Position numbers and translations under genes: made by a program. The notes beneath the pieces were generated by a model. The model was not told the DNA's origin, searched no databases, and saw only the letters and a list, made by a program, of their open reading frames with translations. From Promicromonosporaceae bacterium (GTDB lineage Bacteria > Actinomycetota > Actinomycetes > Actinomycetales > Cellulomonadaceae): 64,000 nucleotides of DNA. Numbering within the stretch: the stretch's first letter is position 1; every line of letters starts with the position of its first letter. Positions 9,648-17,908 of this stretch are shown piece after piece. Location of the stretch: the NCBI GenBank assembly GCA_009783295.1, contig WRHK01000011.1:1-64000 (forward strand). The letters are read 5' to 3'.

Positions 9648-10790
9648 TCAGCGCTGGACGGGGCTGACCCCCAGTCGCATCCCGGCGAGGCCGCGCTTGC
9701 GGCCGGCGAGCGAGCGGGCGACGTCGCGCAGCACGCGCGCGGCGGGGGAGCCGGGCGCGGTGAGCACCACGGGGGTGCCGTCGTCGCCGGCCTCGCGCAC
9801 CGCCGGGTCGAGCGGCACCCGGCCCAGCAGCGGCACGTCCGTGCCGAGCGAGGCGCCCAGCGACCCGGCGACGCGCGCGCCGCCACCGCTGCCGAACACC
9901 TCGAGCCGCGTGCCGTCGGCCTGCTCCAGCCACGACATGTTCTCGACCACGCCCACGACGCCCTGGTGCGTCTGCTGCGCGATCGACCCGGCGCGCTCGG
10001 CGACCTCCGCTGCGGCGGCCTGCGGCGTCGTCACGACGACGATCTCGGAGCCGGGCAGCAGCTGCGCCACCGAGATCGCGATGTCGCCCGTGCCGGGCGG
10101 CAGGTCGAGCAGCAGCACGTCGAGGTCGCCCCAGTACACGTCGGCGAGGAACTGCTCGAGCGCGCGGTGCAGCATGGGGCCGCGCCACACGACGGGCTGC
10201 CCGGCCGGCACGAACATGCCGATCGACACGACCTTGACGCCGTGCTCGATGGGCGGCAGCAGCATCGAGTCGACCTTGGTGGGCTGGCGGTCCACGCCCA
10301 GCATGCGGGGGATCGAGAACCCGTAGATGTCGGCGTCGACCACCCCGACGTTCAGACCCTCGGCGGCGAGCGCCACGGCGAGGTTGGCCGTCACGGACGA
10401 CTTGCCGACGCCGCCCTTGCCGGACGCGATCGCGTACACCTTGGTGAGCGAGCCGGGCTGGGAGAACGGGATGACGGGGTCGCCGTTGCCGCCGCGCAGC
10501 CGCGAGCGCAGGCGGCCGCGCTGCTCGGGCGTCATGACGCCGAGGTCGACGTCGACGCCGGTCACCCCGTCGACGGCGGTGACGGCGGCGGTCACGTCGC
10601 GCACGATGGTCGACTGGAGCGGGCAGCCCGCGACGGTCAGGTCGATGCCGACGCGCACGTGCGCGCCGTCGTCGGCGGGCGTGCCGACGTCGACCGAGCG
10701 CACCATGTCGAGGTCGGTGATGGGGCGCCGGATCTCGGGGTCGATGACGGTGGCGAGCGCGGCGCGGACCTGGTCGGCGAGCGTGGTCAT
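9648..10790 (-). CDS. mrp: Mrp/NBP35-family P-loop ATPase (iron-sulfur cluster carrier)
   Basis: This 380-aa protein has an N-terminal MIP18/DUF59 domain (residues 1-90, with AGCPLQ) and a ParA-like ATPase with deviant Walker A SGKGGVGKSS (about 123-132) and LLLDLPPGTGD. Family members bind and transfer Fe-S clusters. The C-terminal CxxC that usually bridges the cluster is absent: the expected place reads VENMSWLEQADGTRLEVFGSGGG, so a purely cluster-carrying role is less certain. The neighbours (DUF1003 and MgtE-N proteins) match the conserved actinobacterial mrp block. Confidence 0.9.
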   Translation of the reverse strand: MTTLADQVRAALATVIDPEIRRPITDLDMVRSVDVGTPADDGAHVRVGIDLTVAGCPLQSTIVRDVTAAVTAVDGVTGVDVDLGVMTPEQRGRLRSRLRGGNGDPVIPFSQPGSLTKVYAIASGKGGVGKSSVTANLAVALAAEGLNVGVVDADIYGFSIPRMLGVDRQPTKVDSMLLPPIEHGVKVVSIGMFVPAGQPVVWRGPMLHRALEQFLADVYWGDLDVLLLDLPPGTGDIAISVAQLLPGSEIVVVTTPQAAAAEVAERAGSIAQQTHQGVVGVVENMSWLEQADGTRLEVFGSGGGARVAGSLGASLGTDVPLLGRVPLDPAVREAGDDGTPVVLTAPGSPAARVLRDVARSLAGRKRGLAGMRLGVSPVQR

Positions 10791-10857
10791 ACCGCGATCC
10801 TAGGGCGCTGCCGCGGTGGCCCTGCCCGAGCGTGACGCAGTCCTCACGGCCGCGCGC

Positions 10858-11343
10858 TCAGTCCTCCTCGGCGGTCGCGCGCTGCTCCTCGAGCTCCTCG
10901 AGCAGGTTGCGGAGCTCGCCGCGCACGAAGTCGCGGGTGGCCACCTCGGACAGCGCGAGGCGCAGGGCCGCCATCTCGCGGGCCAGGTACTCGGTGTCGG
11001 CGAGGTTGCGCTCGGCGCGCTGGCGGTCCTGCTCGGCCAGCACGCGGTCGCGGTCGTCCTGCCGGTTCTGCGCGAGCAGGATCAGCGGCGCCGCGTAGCT
11101 CGCCTGCACGGAGAAGCACAGGTTGAGCAGGATGAACGGGTAGGGGTCCCAGTGCAGCCCGAACAGCCCGATCACGTTGATGGTGATCCAGACGATGATG
11201 AACACCGTCATGTAGAGCAGGAACGTGCCCGTGCCCATGAACCGGGCGAAGGCCTCGGCACCCTTGCCGATCGCGTCCTGGTCGATGTGCGGGCGTCCGA
11301 TGACGCGGCGGTTCTCCTTGGGGGTGTCGAGCCGCTCAGCCAC
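10858..11343 (-). CDS. DUF1003 membrane protein
   Basis: The 161-aa protein has two adjacent transmembrane helices (about residues 39-61 and 67-90, including VFIIVWITINVIGLF and LNLCFSVQASYAAPLILLA). A charged coiled-coil tail rich in Arg and Glu follows (NRQDDRDRVLAEQDRQRAE). This is the standard DUF1003 layout. The GTG start overlaps the stop of the MgtE-N gene by 8 bases, so the two are coupled and probably act together. Function is not established. Confidence 0.85.
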   Translation of the reverse strand: MAERLDTPKENRRVIGRPHIDQDAIGKGAEAFARFMGTGTFLLYMTVFIIVWITINVIGLFGLHWDPYPFILLNLCFSVQASYAAPLILLAQNRQDDRDRVLAEQDRQRAERNLADTEYLAREMAALRLALSEVATRDFVRGELRNLLEELEEQRATAEED

Positions 11344-12622
11344 GGGCCGCCTCCTGCCCCTCGTCGGTGCCGAGGCTCTCGTCGTGGGACTCGCGCCAGT
11401 CGTCGGGCAGCAGGTGGTCGAGCACGTCGTCGACGGAGACGGCGCCGAGCAGGCGCTTCTCGTCGTCGAGCACCGGCAGGGCGAGCAGGTCGTAGGCGGC
11501 GAGCAGGCGCGTGACGCGGCCGAGCGGGGCGTCCGGCGTCAGCCACTCGGTGTCCGTGCTGATCACCGACCCGACCGAGGCGTGCGGAGGCTCGCGCAGC
11601 AGCCGCTGGAAGTGCGCGACGCCGAGGAACCGGCCCGTGGGCGTCTCGAGCGGGGGCCGGGCCACGAACACCACGGACGCGAGCGCTGGCGCCAGGTCCT
11701 GCTTGCGGATCTGCGCGAGGGCGGCGGCGATCGAGGTCTCGGGGCCCAGGATCACGGGCTCGGTGGTCATCATGCCGCCGGCCGTGTCCTCGTCGTAGGC
11801 GAGCAGGCGGCGCACGTCCTCGGCCTCGTCGGGCTCCATGAGCTCGAGCAGGCGGGCGGCCTGGGCGTCGGACAGCTCGTGCAGCAGGTCGGCGGCGTCG
11901 TCGGGCTCCATGACCTCGAGGACGTCGGCGGCGCGGCTCGTGTCGAGGCCGGAGAGGATGGCCACCTGGTCGTCCTCGGGGAGCTCCTCGAGCACGTCGG
12001 CGAGGCGCTCGTTGTCGAGGGCGCTGGCGATCTCGAGCTGGCGGGTGCCGCCCAGCTCCTGGAGGGCGTCGGCGAGGTCGGCGGGCCGCATGTTCTCGAA
12101 CGTCTCGAGGAGCGCCGCCGCGCCCTGGCCGCGGGCACCCGTCGCGAGCGTGGAGACGGAGTCGATGCCCACCACGAGCGTGGCGCCCCGCCGTCGCAGC
12201 CCCAGCGTGCGGCCCGCGTCGCGGCGGCGCACGAACAGCTGGTCGACCAGCCAGTCGCCGTTGCGCTGCGGCGCGATCGACACGTCCTCGACGGTGACCT
12301 CGCCGGACCCGTCGCGCATCGTCACCGTGCGGTCCAGCAGCTCGCCCAGCACCAGCGACTCCATGGCGCGCTGCTCGAACCGGCGCAGGTTCACCAGCCC
12401 GGTGGTGATCACCTGACCCTTGTCGATGCTGGTCACGCGGGTCATGGGCAGGAACACGCGGCGCCGGCCCGGCACCTCGGCCACCAGCCCGACGGCCCGC
12501 GGGGCGCCCTTGGCGCGCACCAGCACGACGACGTCGCGCACCCGGCCCACCTGGTCGCCGATCGGGTCGAAGATCGGCGTCCCGGCCAGCCGTGCGACGT
12601 AGACGTGGGTTCCGGCGCTCAC
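11336..12622 (-). CDS. PRC-barrel / MgtE-N / CBS domain protein (magnesium-related, soluble)
   Basis: The 428-aa product starts with a PRC-barrel-like segment (GTPIFDPIGDQVGRVRDVVV). It continues with an MgtE intracellular N-domain of helical repeats (ENMRPADLADALQELGG through LLHELSDAQAARLLELM) and ends with a CBS pair (DTAGGMMTTEPVILGPETSI ... AAYDLLALPVLDDEKRLLGAVSVDDVL). It lacks the MgtE membrane channel, so it is probably a Mg2+/nucleotide-sensing partner rather than a transporter. I chose the GTG at 12622; an upstream in-frame ATG would run into the divergent gene. It is coupled to the DUF1003 gene. Confidence 0.85.
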   Translation of the reverse strand: MSAGTHVYVARLAGTPIFDPIGDQVGRVRDVVVLVRAKGAPRAVGLVAEVPGRRRVFLPMTRVTSIDKGQVITTGLVNLRRFEQRAMESLVLGELLDRTVTMRDGSGEVTVEDVSIAPQRNGDWLVDQLFVRRRDAGRTLGLRRRGATLVVGIDSVSTLATGARGQGAAALLETFENMRPADLADALQELGGTRQLEIASALDNERLADVLEELPEDDQVAILSGLDTSRAADVLEVMEPDDAADLLHELSDAQAARLLELMEPDEAEDVRRLLAYDEDTAGGMMTTEPVILGPETSIAAALAQIRKQDLAPALASVVFVARPPLETPTGRFLGVAHFQRLLREPPHASVGSVISTDTEWLTPDAPLGRVTRLLAAYDLLALPVLDDEKRLLGAVSVDDVLDHLLPDDWRESHDESLGTDEGQEAARG

Positions 12623-12707
12623 GCAGGTCAGCCTACGCGCGGCCCCCTGGGGTGCCCTCTCGGACGGCGTGGTGGTGGCGCCCAGGTGATTAGGACAGAC
12701 TGAGGCA

Positions 12708-13535
12708 ATGAGCTTCACCCGACCGCAGCCGGTGCCCCGCATGCCCACCCCGCCGCAGGGCGACGAGGTGGCCGCGTACGCCACCTACCTCGAAGCCCAG
12801 CAGGCCGTCGACTACCTCTCGGACCACAAGTTCCCCGTCCAGGCGGTGACCATCGTGGGCACCGACCTGACGATGGTCGAACGCGTGACCGGCCGGCTCA
12901 CGTACGGGCGCGTCGCGCTCGCCGGGGCGGGGTCGGGCGCCTGGTTCGGTCTGTTCGTCGGGCTCCTGCTGTCGTTCTTCGGCGGCAGCGGCGCCACGAG
13001 CGGCGTGTGGCTGATCGGCGTCGCGCTCGGCGCCGGGTTCGGCCTGCTGTTCTCCGTGCTCTCGTACTCCCTCACGGGCGGCCGGCGCGACTTCACGTCG
13101 CAGTCGCAGATCGTCGCGACGACGTACGCGATCCTCTGCGCGTCCGACTCCGCGGCGGAGGCCCGGCAGCTGCTGCTCAAGTCCCCGAACGGGCTGGGCA
13201 AGGGGCGCACGGGCAGCTCGGGCACGCAGGCGTCGCCCGTGGGCCCGTCGTTCGGCCGCTTCGGCGCGCAGACGCCGGCGGCGCCGCCCGCACCGACGCG
13301 CGCGCCCGACCCTCGCTGGACCACCCCGACGGGCGAACCGCGCTACGGCGCCATGCTCCCGGGCACGCAGCAGCCCGCGCCCCAGCAGCCCGCCGCCCCG
13401 CAGCAGCCCGAGCCGCAGCAGCCGGCGCCGCCCACGCAGCAGCCGCCGACGGGCCAGCCGCCGGCGACCCCGCCGTCGGACGACCCGTCGGTGACCCCGC
13501 CGACCGACCCGTACGCCCCGCCGCGCCGGGACTGA
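12708..13535 (+). CDS. General stress protein-like (GSP17M family) membrane protein with Pro/Gln-rich tail
   Basis: The 275-aa protein has an N-terminal GSP17M/YflT-like domain (AAYATYLEAQQAVDYLSDHKFPVQAVTIVGTDL). Two glycine-rich transmembrane helices follow (VALAGAGSGAWFGLFVGLLLSFF and GVALGAGFGLLFSVLSYSL), then a disordered Pro-Gln-Ala tail from about residue 160 with repeated QQPAPQQPAAPQQPE. It diverges from the MgtE-N gene across 85 bp, an arrangement conserved in actinobacteria. Function is unknown; the tail is probably cytoplasmic and low complexity. Confidence 0.82.
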   Translation: MSFTRPQPVPRMPTPPQGDEVAAYATYLEAQQAVDYLSDHKFPVQAVTIVGTDLTMVERVTGRLTYGRVALAGAGSGAWFGLFVGLLLSFFGGSGATSGVWLIGVALGAGFGLLFSVLSYSLTGGRRDFTSQSQIVATTYAILCASDSAAEARQLLLKSPNGLGKGRTGSSGTQASPVGPSFGRFGAQTPAAPPAPTRAPDPRWTTPTGEPRYGAMLPGTQQPAPQQPAAPQQPEPQQPAPPTQQPPTGQPPATPPSDDPSVTPPTDPYAPPRRD

Positions 13536-13544
13536 CGCGGCGCG

Positions 13545-15074
13545 TCAGCCGCGCTGCTCGGCCATCCACCGCTCCACGGCGGCGGGGTCGCGGGGCAGCG
13601 CGGCGGACAGGTTCTCGTTGCCGTCCGCGGTGACCAGCACGTCGTCCTCGATGCGGACGCCGATGCCGCGGTACTCCTCCGGGACGGCCAGGTCGTCGGC
13701 CTTGAAGTAGAGGCCCGGCTCGATGGTGAACACCATGCCCGGCTCGAGCGTGCCCTCCTGGTAGAGGTCGCGGCGCGCCTGGGCGCAGTCGTGCACGTCG
13801 AGGCCCAGGTGGTGCGACGTGCCGTGCACCATCCAGCGGCGGTGCTGCTGGCCCTCGGCCGTGAGCGACACCTCGGCCGTGACGCCGTCGGGCAGCAGGC
13901 CCCACTCCGCGAGCCGCGCGGCGATCACGCGCATCGCGGCCTCGTGCACGTCCAGGAACCGCACGCCGGGGCGGGCCACCTCGAAGGCGGCGTCGGCGGC
14001 GTCGAGCACCGCCTGGTAGACGCGGCGCTGCACCTCGGTGAACGTGCCCGAGACCGGCAGGGTGCGCGTCACGTCGGCGGTGTACAGCGACTCGACCTCG
14101 ACGCCGGCGTCGAGCAGCAGCAGGTCGCCCTCGTGCACCTCGCCGTCGTTGGTGATCCAGTGCAACGTGGTGGCGTGCTCGCCCGACGCCGCGATGGTCT
14201 CGTACCCGACGGCGTTGCCCTCGAGCCGGGCGTGGGCGTCGAACGTGGTCTCGACGACGCGCTCGCCGCGACGGTGCGCGACGGCGCGCGGCAGGGCGTG
14301 CACCACCTCCGCGAAGCCCTCGATGGTGCGGTCCACGGCCTCGCGCATCTGGGCGACCTCGACCTCGTCCTTGACCAGGCGCAGCTCGCTCGCGGCGCGC
14401 ACCAGGTCCTCGTCCGTCCTCTGGTCGGCCTCGGCGGCCTCGTCCGACGACGCCTCCGCGCGGATCGCCTCGACCAGCGTCTCGACGGCCTCGTCGGAGC
14501 CCGTGACCACGAGCAGCAGCACGCCCGCCCCGACGTCCTTGGCCAGGGCGTCGCGCAGCTCGTCGACGTGCCGCGCCTCGATGCCCGTGAGGGTGGTGAC
14601 GTCGTCGAGCGACGGGCGGGCGCCCACCCAGAACTCGCCGTAGCGCGCGTCGGCGAAGAACTCCTCGGTGTCGCGCGCGGCGAGCGGGCGCACGTACAGC
14701 ACCGCGTGGTGGTCGCCGCCACCGTCGCCCGTGCCGGCCTCGACGGGGTGCAGCACCAGCACGGCGTCGGGCTCCTGGTCGGTGCCCAGGCCCGTGAGGT
14801 GCGCGAACGCGGAGTGGGGGCGGAACCGGTAGTCGGTGTCGTTCGAGCGCACCTTGAGCGAGCCGGCCGGGACCACCAGCCGCGCGCCGGGCAGCTGCTC
14901 GGCGAGACGCGCACGACGCGCGGCCGTGAAGGGGACCGCGGGCGAGGGCGTCACGCCGAGGTCGGGACGGTCGCCCCACCCGGACGTGATGAAGTCGACG
15001 AACGCCTTCGAGCTGGGGCGGTTGCGGTGGTCCTTCTGGTCGGAGGCGCGGGGGGTGGTCTGGTCGTCGCTCAT
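13545..15074 (-). CDS. pepP: Xaa-Pro aminopeptidase (M24B)
   Basis: This 509-aa metallopeptidase removes N-terminal residues that precede proline. It has an N-terminal AMP_N domain (AVPFTAARRARLAEQLPGA) and a C-terminal pita-bread domain. The five metal ligands are visible: Asp in LLLLDAGVEVESLYTADVTRT (two), His in HGTSHHLGLDVHDC, Glu in TIEPGLYF and Glu in GVRIEDDVLVT. The ATG at 15074 opens MSDDQTTPRASD; the reading frame extends upstream without a start of comparable quality. It ends 9 bases from the stop of the convergent stress-protein gene. Confidence 0.92.
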   Translation of the reverse strand: MSDDQTTPRASDQKDHRNRPSSKAFVDFITSGWGDRPDLGVTPSPAVPFTAARRARLAEQLPGARLVVPAGSLKVRSNDTDYRFRPHSAFAHLTGLGTDQEPDAVLVLHPVEAGTGDGGGDHHAVLYVRPLAARDTEEFFADARYGEFWVGARPSLDDVTTLTGIEARHVDELRDALAKDVGAGVLLLVVTGSDEAVETLVEAIRAEASSDEAAEADQRTDEDLVRAASELRLVKDEVEVAQMREAVDRTIEGFAEVVHALPRAVAHRRGERVVETTFDAHARLEGNAVGYETIAASGEHATTLHWITNDGEVHEGDLLLLDAGVEVESLYTADVTRTLPVSGTFTEVQRRVYQAVLDAADAAFEVARPGVRFLDVHEAAMRVIAARLAEWGLLPDGVTAEVSLTAEGQQHRRWMVHGTSHHLGLDVHDCAQARRDLYQEGTLEPGMVFTIEPGLYFKADDLAVPEEYRGIGVRIEDDVLVTADGNENLSAALPRDPAAVERWMAEQRG

Positions 15075-15103
15075 GAGCCCCAGTCTCGCACCGGCGCCGG
15101 TGC

Positions 15104-15910
15104 TCAGCTGCGGGCGAAGTCGTGCAGCGCCCGCGTCAGCACGCGGTTGAAGGCCTCGGGTGCGTCGGTGTTGACGTCGTGCCCCGCACCGGGCACGACG
15201 ACGAGCGCGCCCTGGTACGCGGCCGCGAGGTGCCGGTGCTCCTGGAGCCGCAGGTGGTCGCGCGAGCCGTTGACCAGCCACACCGGCACCCGGGCCGCGC
15301 GGATGTCGGCCACGGACGAGTGCCCTGCGAGGTGCGTGAGCGCGTCCGTGACCACCTGCCAGCCGGGCCGGAAGGGGCCGGCCACGGCGGTGCCGCCGAG
15401 CAGCGCGGCCACGTCGCCGCCGCCGGAGCGCGCGCCACGACCCGCGACGGCGGCGCGCCACCGCGTCGACGCGCCCCGGGCCGCGCGGCGGGCCCCGTCC
15501 ATGCCCTCGACGGTGACCTGCGCGATGTCGCGGAACAGCGCCACGGGCTTGCCCTTGGGGTCCGAGCTGCACCCGGCCGCGAGCACGCCCGCGAGCCGGC
15601 CCGCCCGGTGCGGCGCCCCGGCGATGGCGCGGGAGGCGTCGCGCGCGGCGTACGCGAGCGCGGTGTACCCGCCCAGGCTGAGGCCCACGAGCGCCACGGG
15701 GACGTCGGGCCCGAACGACTCGATCGCCTCGTCGATCGCCGCGAAGGCTCCTGGCAGGCTGAACCGCTCGTCGGGGCGGCTGCCGTGCCCGGGCAGGTCG
15801 ACCGCGAGGGCCCGGTACCCCGCGGCGTGGACGTGCTCGAGCTGGCGATCCCAGATCGCCGACGAGGTCCGCATGCCGTGGACGAAGACGACGGCCGGTC
15901 GGGTTCCCAC
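15104..15910 (-). CDS. Alpha/beta-hydrolase
   Basis: The 268-aa protein has the alpha/beta-hydrolase core: oxyanion HG in VVFVHGMRTSSAIWDRQ, the second-strand AVDLPGHGSRPDE, the nucleophile elbow GLSLGG (Ser), and the catalytic His in VVPGAGHDVNTD. The acid probably lies in VNGSRDHLRLQEH. I chose the GTG at 15910 (VGTRPAVVFVHG) because this leaves a normal short N-terminus; a longer start would overlap the divergent PHP gene. Substrate unknown. It follows pepP on the same strand by 29 bp. Confidence 0.82.
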   Translation of the reverse strand: MGTRPAVVFVHGMRTSSAIWDRQLEHVHAAGYRALAVDLPGHGSRPDERFSLPGAFAAIDEAIESFGPDVPVALVGLSLGGYTALAYAARDASRAIAGAPHRAGRLAGVLAAGCSSDPKGKPVALFRDIAQVTVEGMDGARRAARGASTRWRAAVAGRGARSGGGDVAALLGGTAVAGPFRPGWQVVTDALTHLAGHSSVADIRAARVPVWLVNGSRDHLRLQEHRHLAAAYQGALVVVPGAGHDVNTDAPEAFNRVLTRALHDFARS

Positions 15911-16006
15911 CCCCGCATCGTCGCGCGCCCGGCGGCGGCTCGCGCGGCGCGGCGCTGGCAGATCTGTGAAGGGCAGTGAGGATCCTGTGACGGCTACTGT
16001 GGCCTC

Positions 16007-16846
16007 GTGATCGACCTCCATACCCACTCCACGGCGTCGGACGGCACGGACACCCCGGGGCAGGTCGTGGAGGCCGCGGCGGCGGCCGGGCTGAGCGTCG
16101 TCGCGCTGACGGACCACGACTCGGCCGCGGGCTGGGACGAGGCCGCCGAGGCCGCGGCCGGCGCCGGCGTGGCCCTGGTGCGCGGCGCCGAGATCTCCAC
16201 GATCAGCGACCGCGTGAGCGTCCACCTGCTCGCCTACCTGCACGACCCGACGCACCCGGCGCTGGTCGCCGAGCTCGAGCGGACGCGCGCCTCGCGGCTG
16301 ACGCGCCTCGAACGGATGGCGGAGCTGCTCGGCGAGGACTACCCGATCACGTGGGAGGACGTGCTCGCGCAGACGGGTCCCGACGCCACCGTCGGCCGTC
16401 CCCACCTGGCCGACGCGCTCGTCGCTGCCGGCGTCGTCGGCACGCGCGACGAGGCGTTTGCGACCATGCTGCGGCCCGGCACCCGCTACTACGCGCCGCA
16501 CCTGGCCCCGGACACGGTCGACGCCGTGCGGGCCGTCCGCGCGGCGGGCGGCGTCCCCGTGTTCGCGCACCCTGGCGCCTCGCAGCGGGGCCGCGTGGTG
16601 CCGCCCGAGACGATCGAGGAGCTCGCCGCGGCGGGCCTGGCCGGCCTCGAGGTGGACCACCGCGACCACGACGCGCCCACCCGGGCGCGGCTGCGCGACC
16701 TCGCGCGGGCTCTGGGCCTGCTGGTCACGGGCTCGAGCGACTACCACGGGGCGGGCAAGCCCAACCGCATCGGCGAGAACACGACGGACCCGGCAGTGCT
16801 GGCGCAGATCGAGGAGCAGGGTGAGCTGGCGGTGCTCCGCCCGTGA
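16007..16846 (+). CDS. PHP-domain phosphoesterase
   Basis: The 279-aa product belongs to the PHP family that hydrolyses phosphoesters such as 3',5'-nucleoside bisphosphates or RNA ends. Metal-binding motifs are visible: DLHTHSTASDG at residues 3-13, ALTDHDSAAGWDEA, RGAEIS, VHLLAY, VFAHPGA, and GSSDYHGAGKPNRIGENTT near the C-terminus. The GTG start overlaps nothing upstream. Its stop overlaps the marC start by 4 bases (GTGA), so the two are coupled. The precise substrate cannot be read from sequence. Confidence 0.9.
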   Translation: MIDLHTHSTASDGTDTPGQVVEAAAAAGLSVVALTDHDSAAGWDEAAEAAAGAGVALVRGAEISTISDRVSVHLLAYLHDPTHPALVAELERTRASRLTRLERMAELLGEDYPITWEDVLAQTGPDATVGRPHLADALVAAGVVGTRDEAFATMLRPGTRYYAPHLAPDTVDAVRAVRAAGGVPVFAHPGASQRGRVVPPETIEELAAAGLAGLEVDHRDHDAPTRARLRDLARALGLLVTGSSDYHGAGKPNRIGENTTDPAVLAQIEEQGELAVLRP

Positions 16847-17478
16847 GCGCCGTGATCGACGTGGCCCTCTTCACCGAGGTGTTCGTGACGCTGTTCGTGA
16901 TCATGGACCCGCCCGGCACCGTGCCGGTGTTCCTCGCGCTCACGTCACGCATGACGCCCCGGCAGCGCAACCGCGCCGCGCGTCAGGCGATCGTCGTCGC
17001 GTTCGGCGTGATCGTGGTGTTCGCCGCGTTCGGGCAGCAGCTGCTCACCTACATGGGCATCTCGCTGCCGGCGCTCCAGGCGTCGGGCGGCCTGCTGCTG
17101 CTGTTCGTCGCGCTCGAGCTGCTGACGGGCAAGGCCGAGTCGCCCGAGCCGGCCAAGGGCGGCGCCGTCAACGTGGCCCTGGTTCCGCTCGGGACGCCGC
17201 TGCTCGCGGGGCCGGGCGCCATCGTCGCCACCATGGTGTTCGTCCAGCGGGGCCTGACCCAGGGGGAGTCGCTCGTCTCGCACTGGGTGGCGATCGCCCT
17301 GGCCGTCATCGCCGTGCACGTGTGCGTCTACCTGGCCATGCGGTTCGCGAACGTCATCCAGCGGCTCCTGAAGGAGTCCGGCGTCACGCTCGTGACCCGC
17401 ATCGCCGGCCTGCTGCTCGCGGCGATCGCCGTCCAGATGGTCGCGACGGCGGTCACGGAGTTCGTGCGCGCGGCCTGA
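16843..17478 (+). CDS. MarC-family integral membrane protein
   Basis: The 211-aa protein has six hydrophobic segments and the MarC signature FVIMDPPGTVPVFLALT near the start, plus the internal repeat VPLGTPLLAGPGAIVATMV. MarC proteins are of unknown function despite the multiple-antibiotic-resistance name. It is translationally coupled to the PHP gene (GTGA overlap). Its stop lies directly against the stop of the convergent DUF1905 gene, with no bases between. Confidence 0.9.
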   Translation: MSAVIDVALFTEVFVTLFVIMDPPGTVPVFLALTSRMTPRQRNRAARQAIVVAFGVIVVFAAFGQQLLTYMGISLPALQASGGLLLLFVALELLTGKAESPEPAKGGAVNVALVPLGTPLLAGPGAIVATMVFVQRGLTQGESLVSHWVAIALAVIAVHVCVYLAMRFANVIQRLLKESGVTLVTRIAGLLLAAIAVQMVATAVTEFVRAA

Positions 17479-17772
17479 TCACCGGACCGGTTCGAGGACG
17501 ACGTCGATCGTGGCGCCGTCCGCGATGCTCTCGGCCTTCCGCACCGCCTTCTTGACCGGGAGCACGTAGCCCTGCTGCTCGTCGCTGGGGAACACCGACG
17601 TCTCCCAGCGGGTGCGGCCGACGGTCACGCGGACCTTGATCGAGCCGAACCCGCGCGGCGGCAGCGGGAGCTCGGCGAGCTCGTCGGAGAGCTCCGGCGG
17701 GACGGTCACGAACCACCACGAGTCGGTGCGCGCCTGCCACTGCCAGAGCCGTGCGGAGAAGGTCAGGCGCAT
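17479..17772 (-). CDS. DUF1905 domain protein
   Basis: This 97-aa small soluble protein matches DUF1905: FSARLWQWQARTDSWWFVTVPPEL at the start, then GFGSIKVRVTVGRTRWETSVFP and GYVLPVKKAVRKAESIADGATIDVVLE. The family forms a small beta-rich fold and is often fused to DUF4287/YdeI. No function is established. Its stop codon abuts the marC stop, so the two transcripts must overlap. Confidence 0.85.
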   Translation of the reverse strand: MRLTFSARLWQWQARTDSWWFVTVPPELSDELAELPLPPRGFGSIKVRVTVGRTRWETSVFPSDEQQGYVLPVKKAVRKAESIADGATIDVVLEPVR

Positions 17773-17836
17773 GCGGGAAGGCTAACCGTTGCCCTCGTCG
17801 CCGCGACGGGCCCGCGGGACGTGGTCTGACGCAGAA

Positions 17837-17880
17837 AACCCACAGCACACAGTGGTGGTAACTGCCGTGTGCTGTGGGTT
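17837..17880. terminator. Bidirectional hairpin between DUF1905 and DEAD-helicase genes
   Basis: Arms of 14 bases (AACCCACAGCACAC at 17837-17850, GTGTGCTGTGGGTT at 17867-17880) pair perfectly across a 16-base loop. It lies downstream of the helicase gene, 29 bases past its stop, and upstream of the DUF1905 start. It probably ends the helicase transcript. Confidence 0.65.
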
Positions 17881-17908
17881 CTCCGCGCGATGTCCGTCCC
17901 CGAGAGGG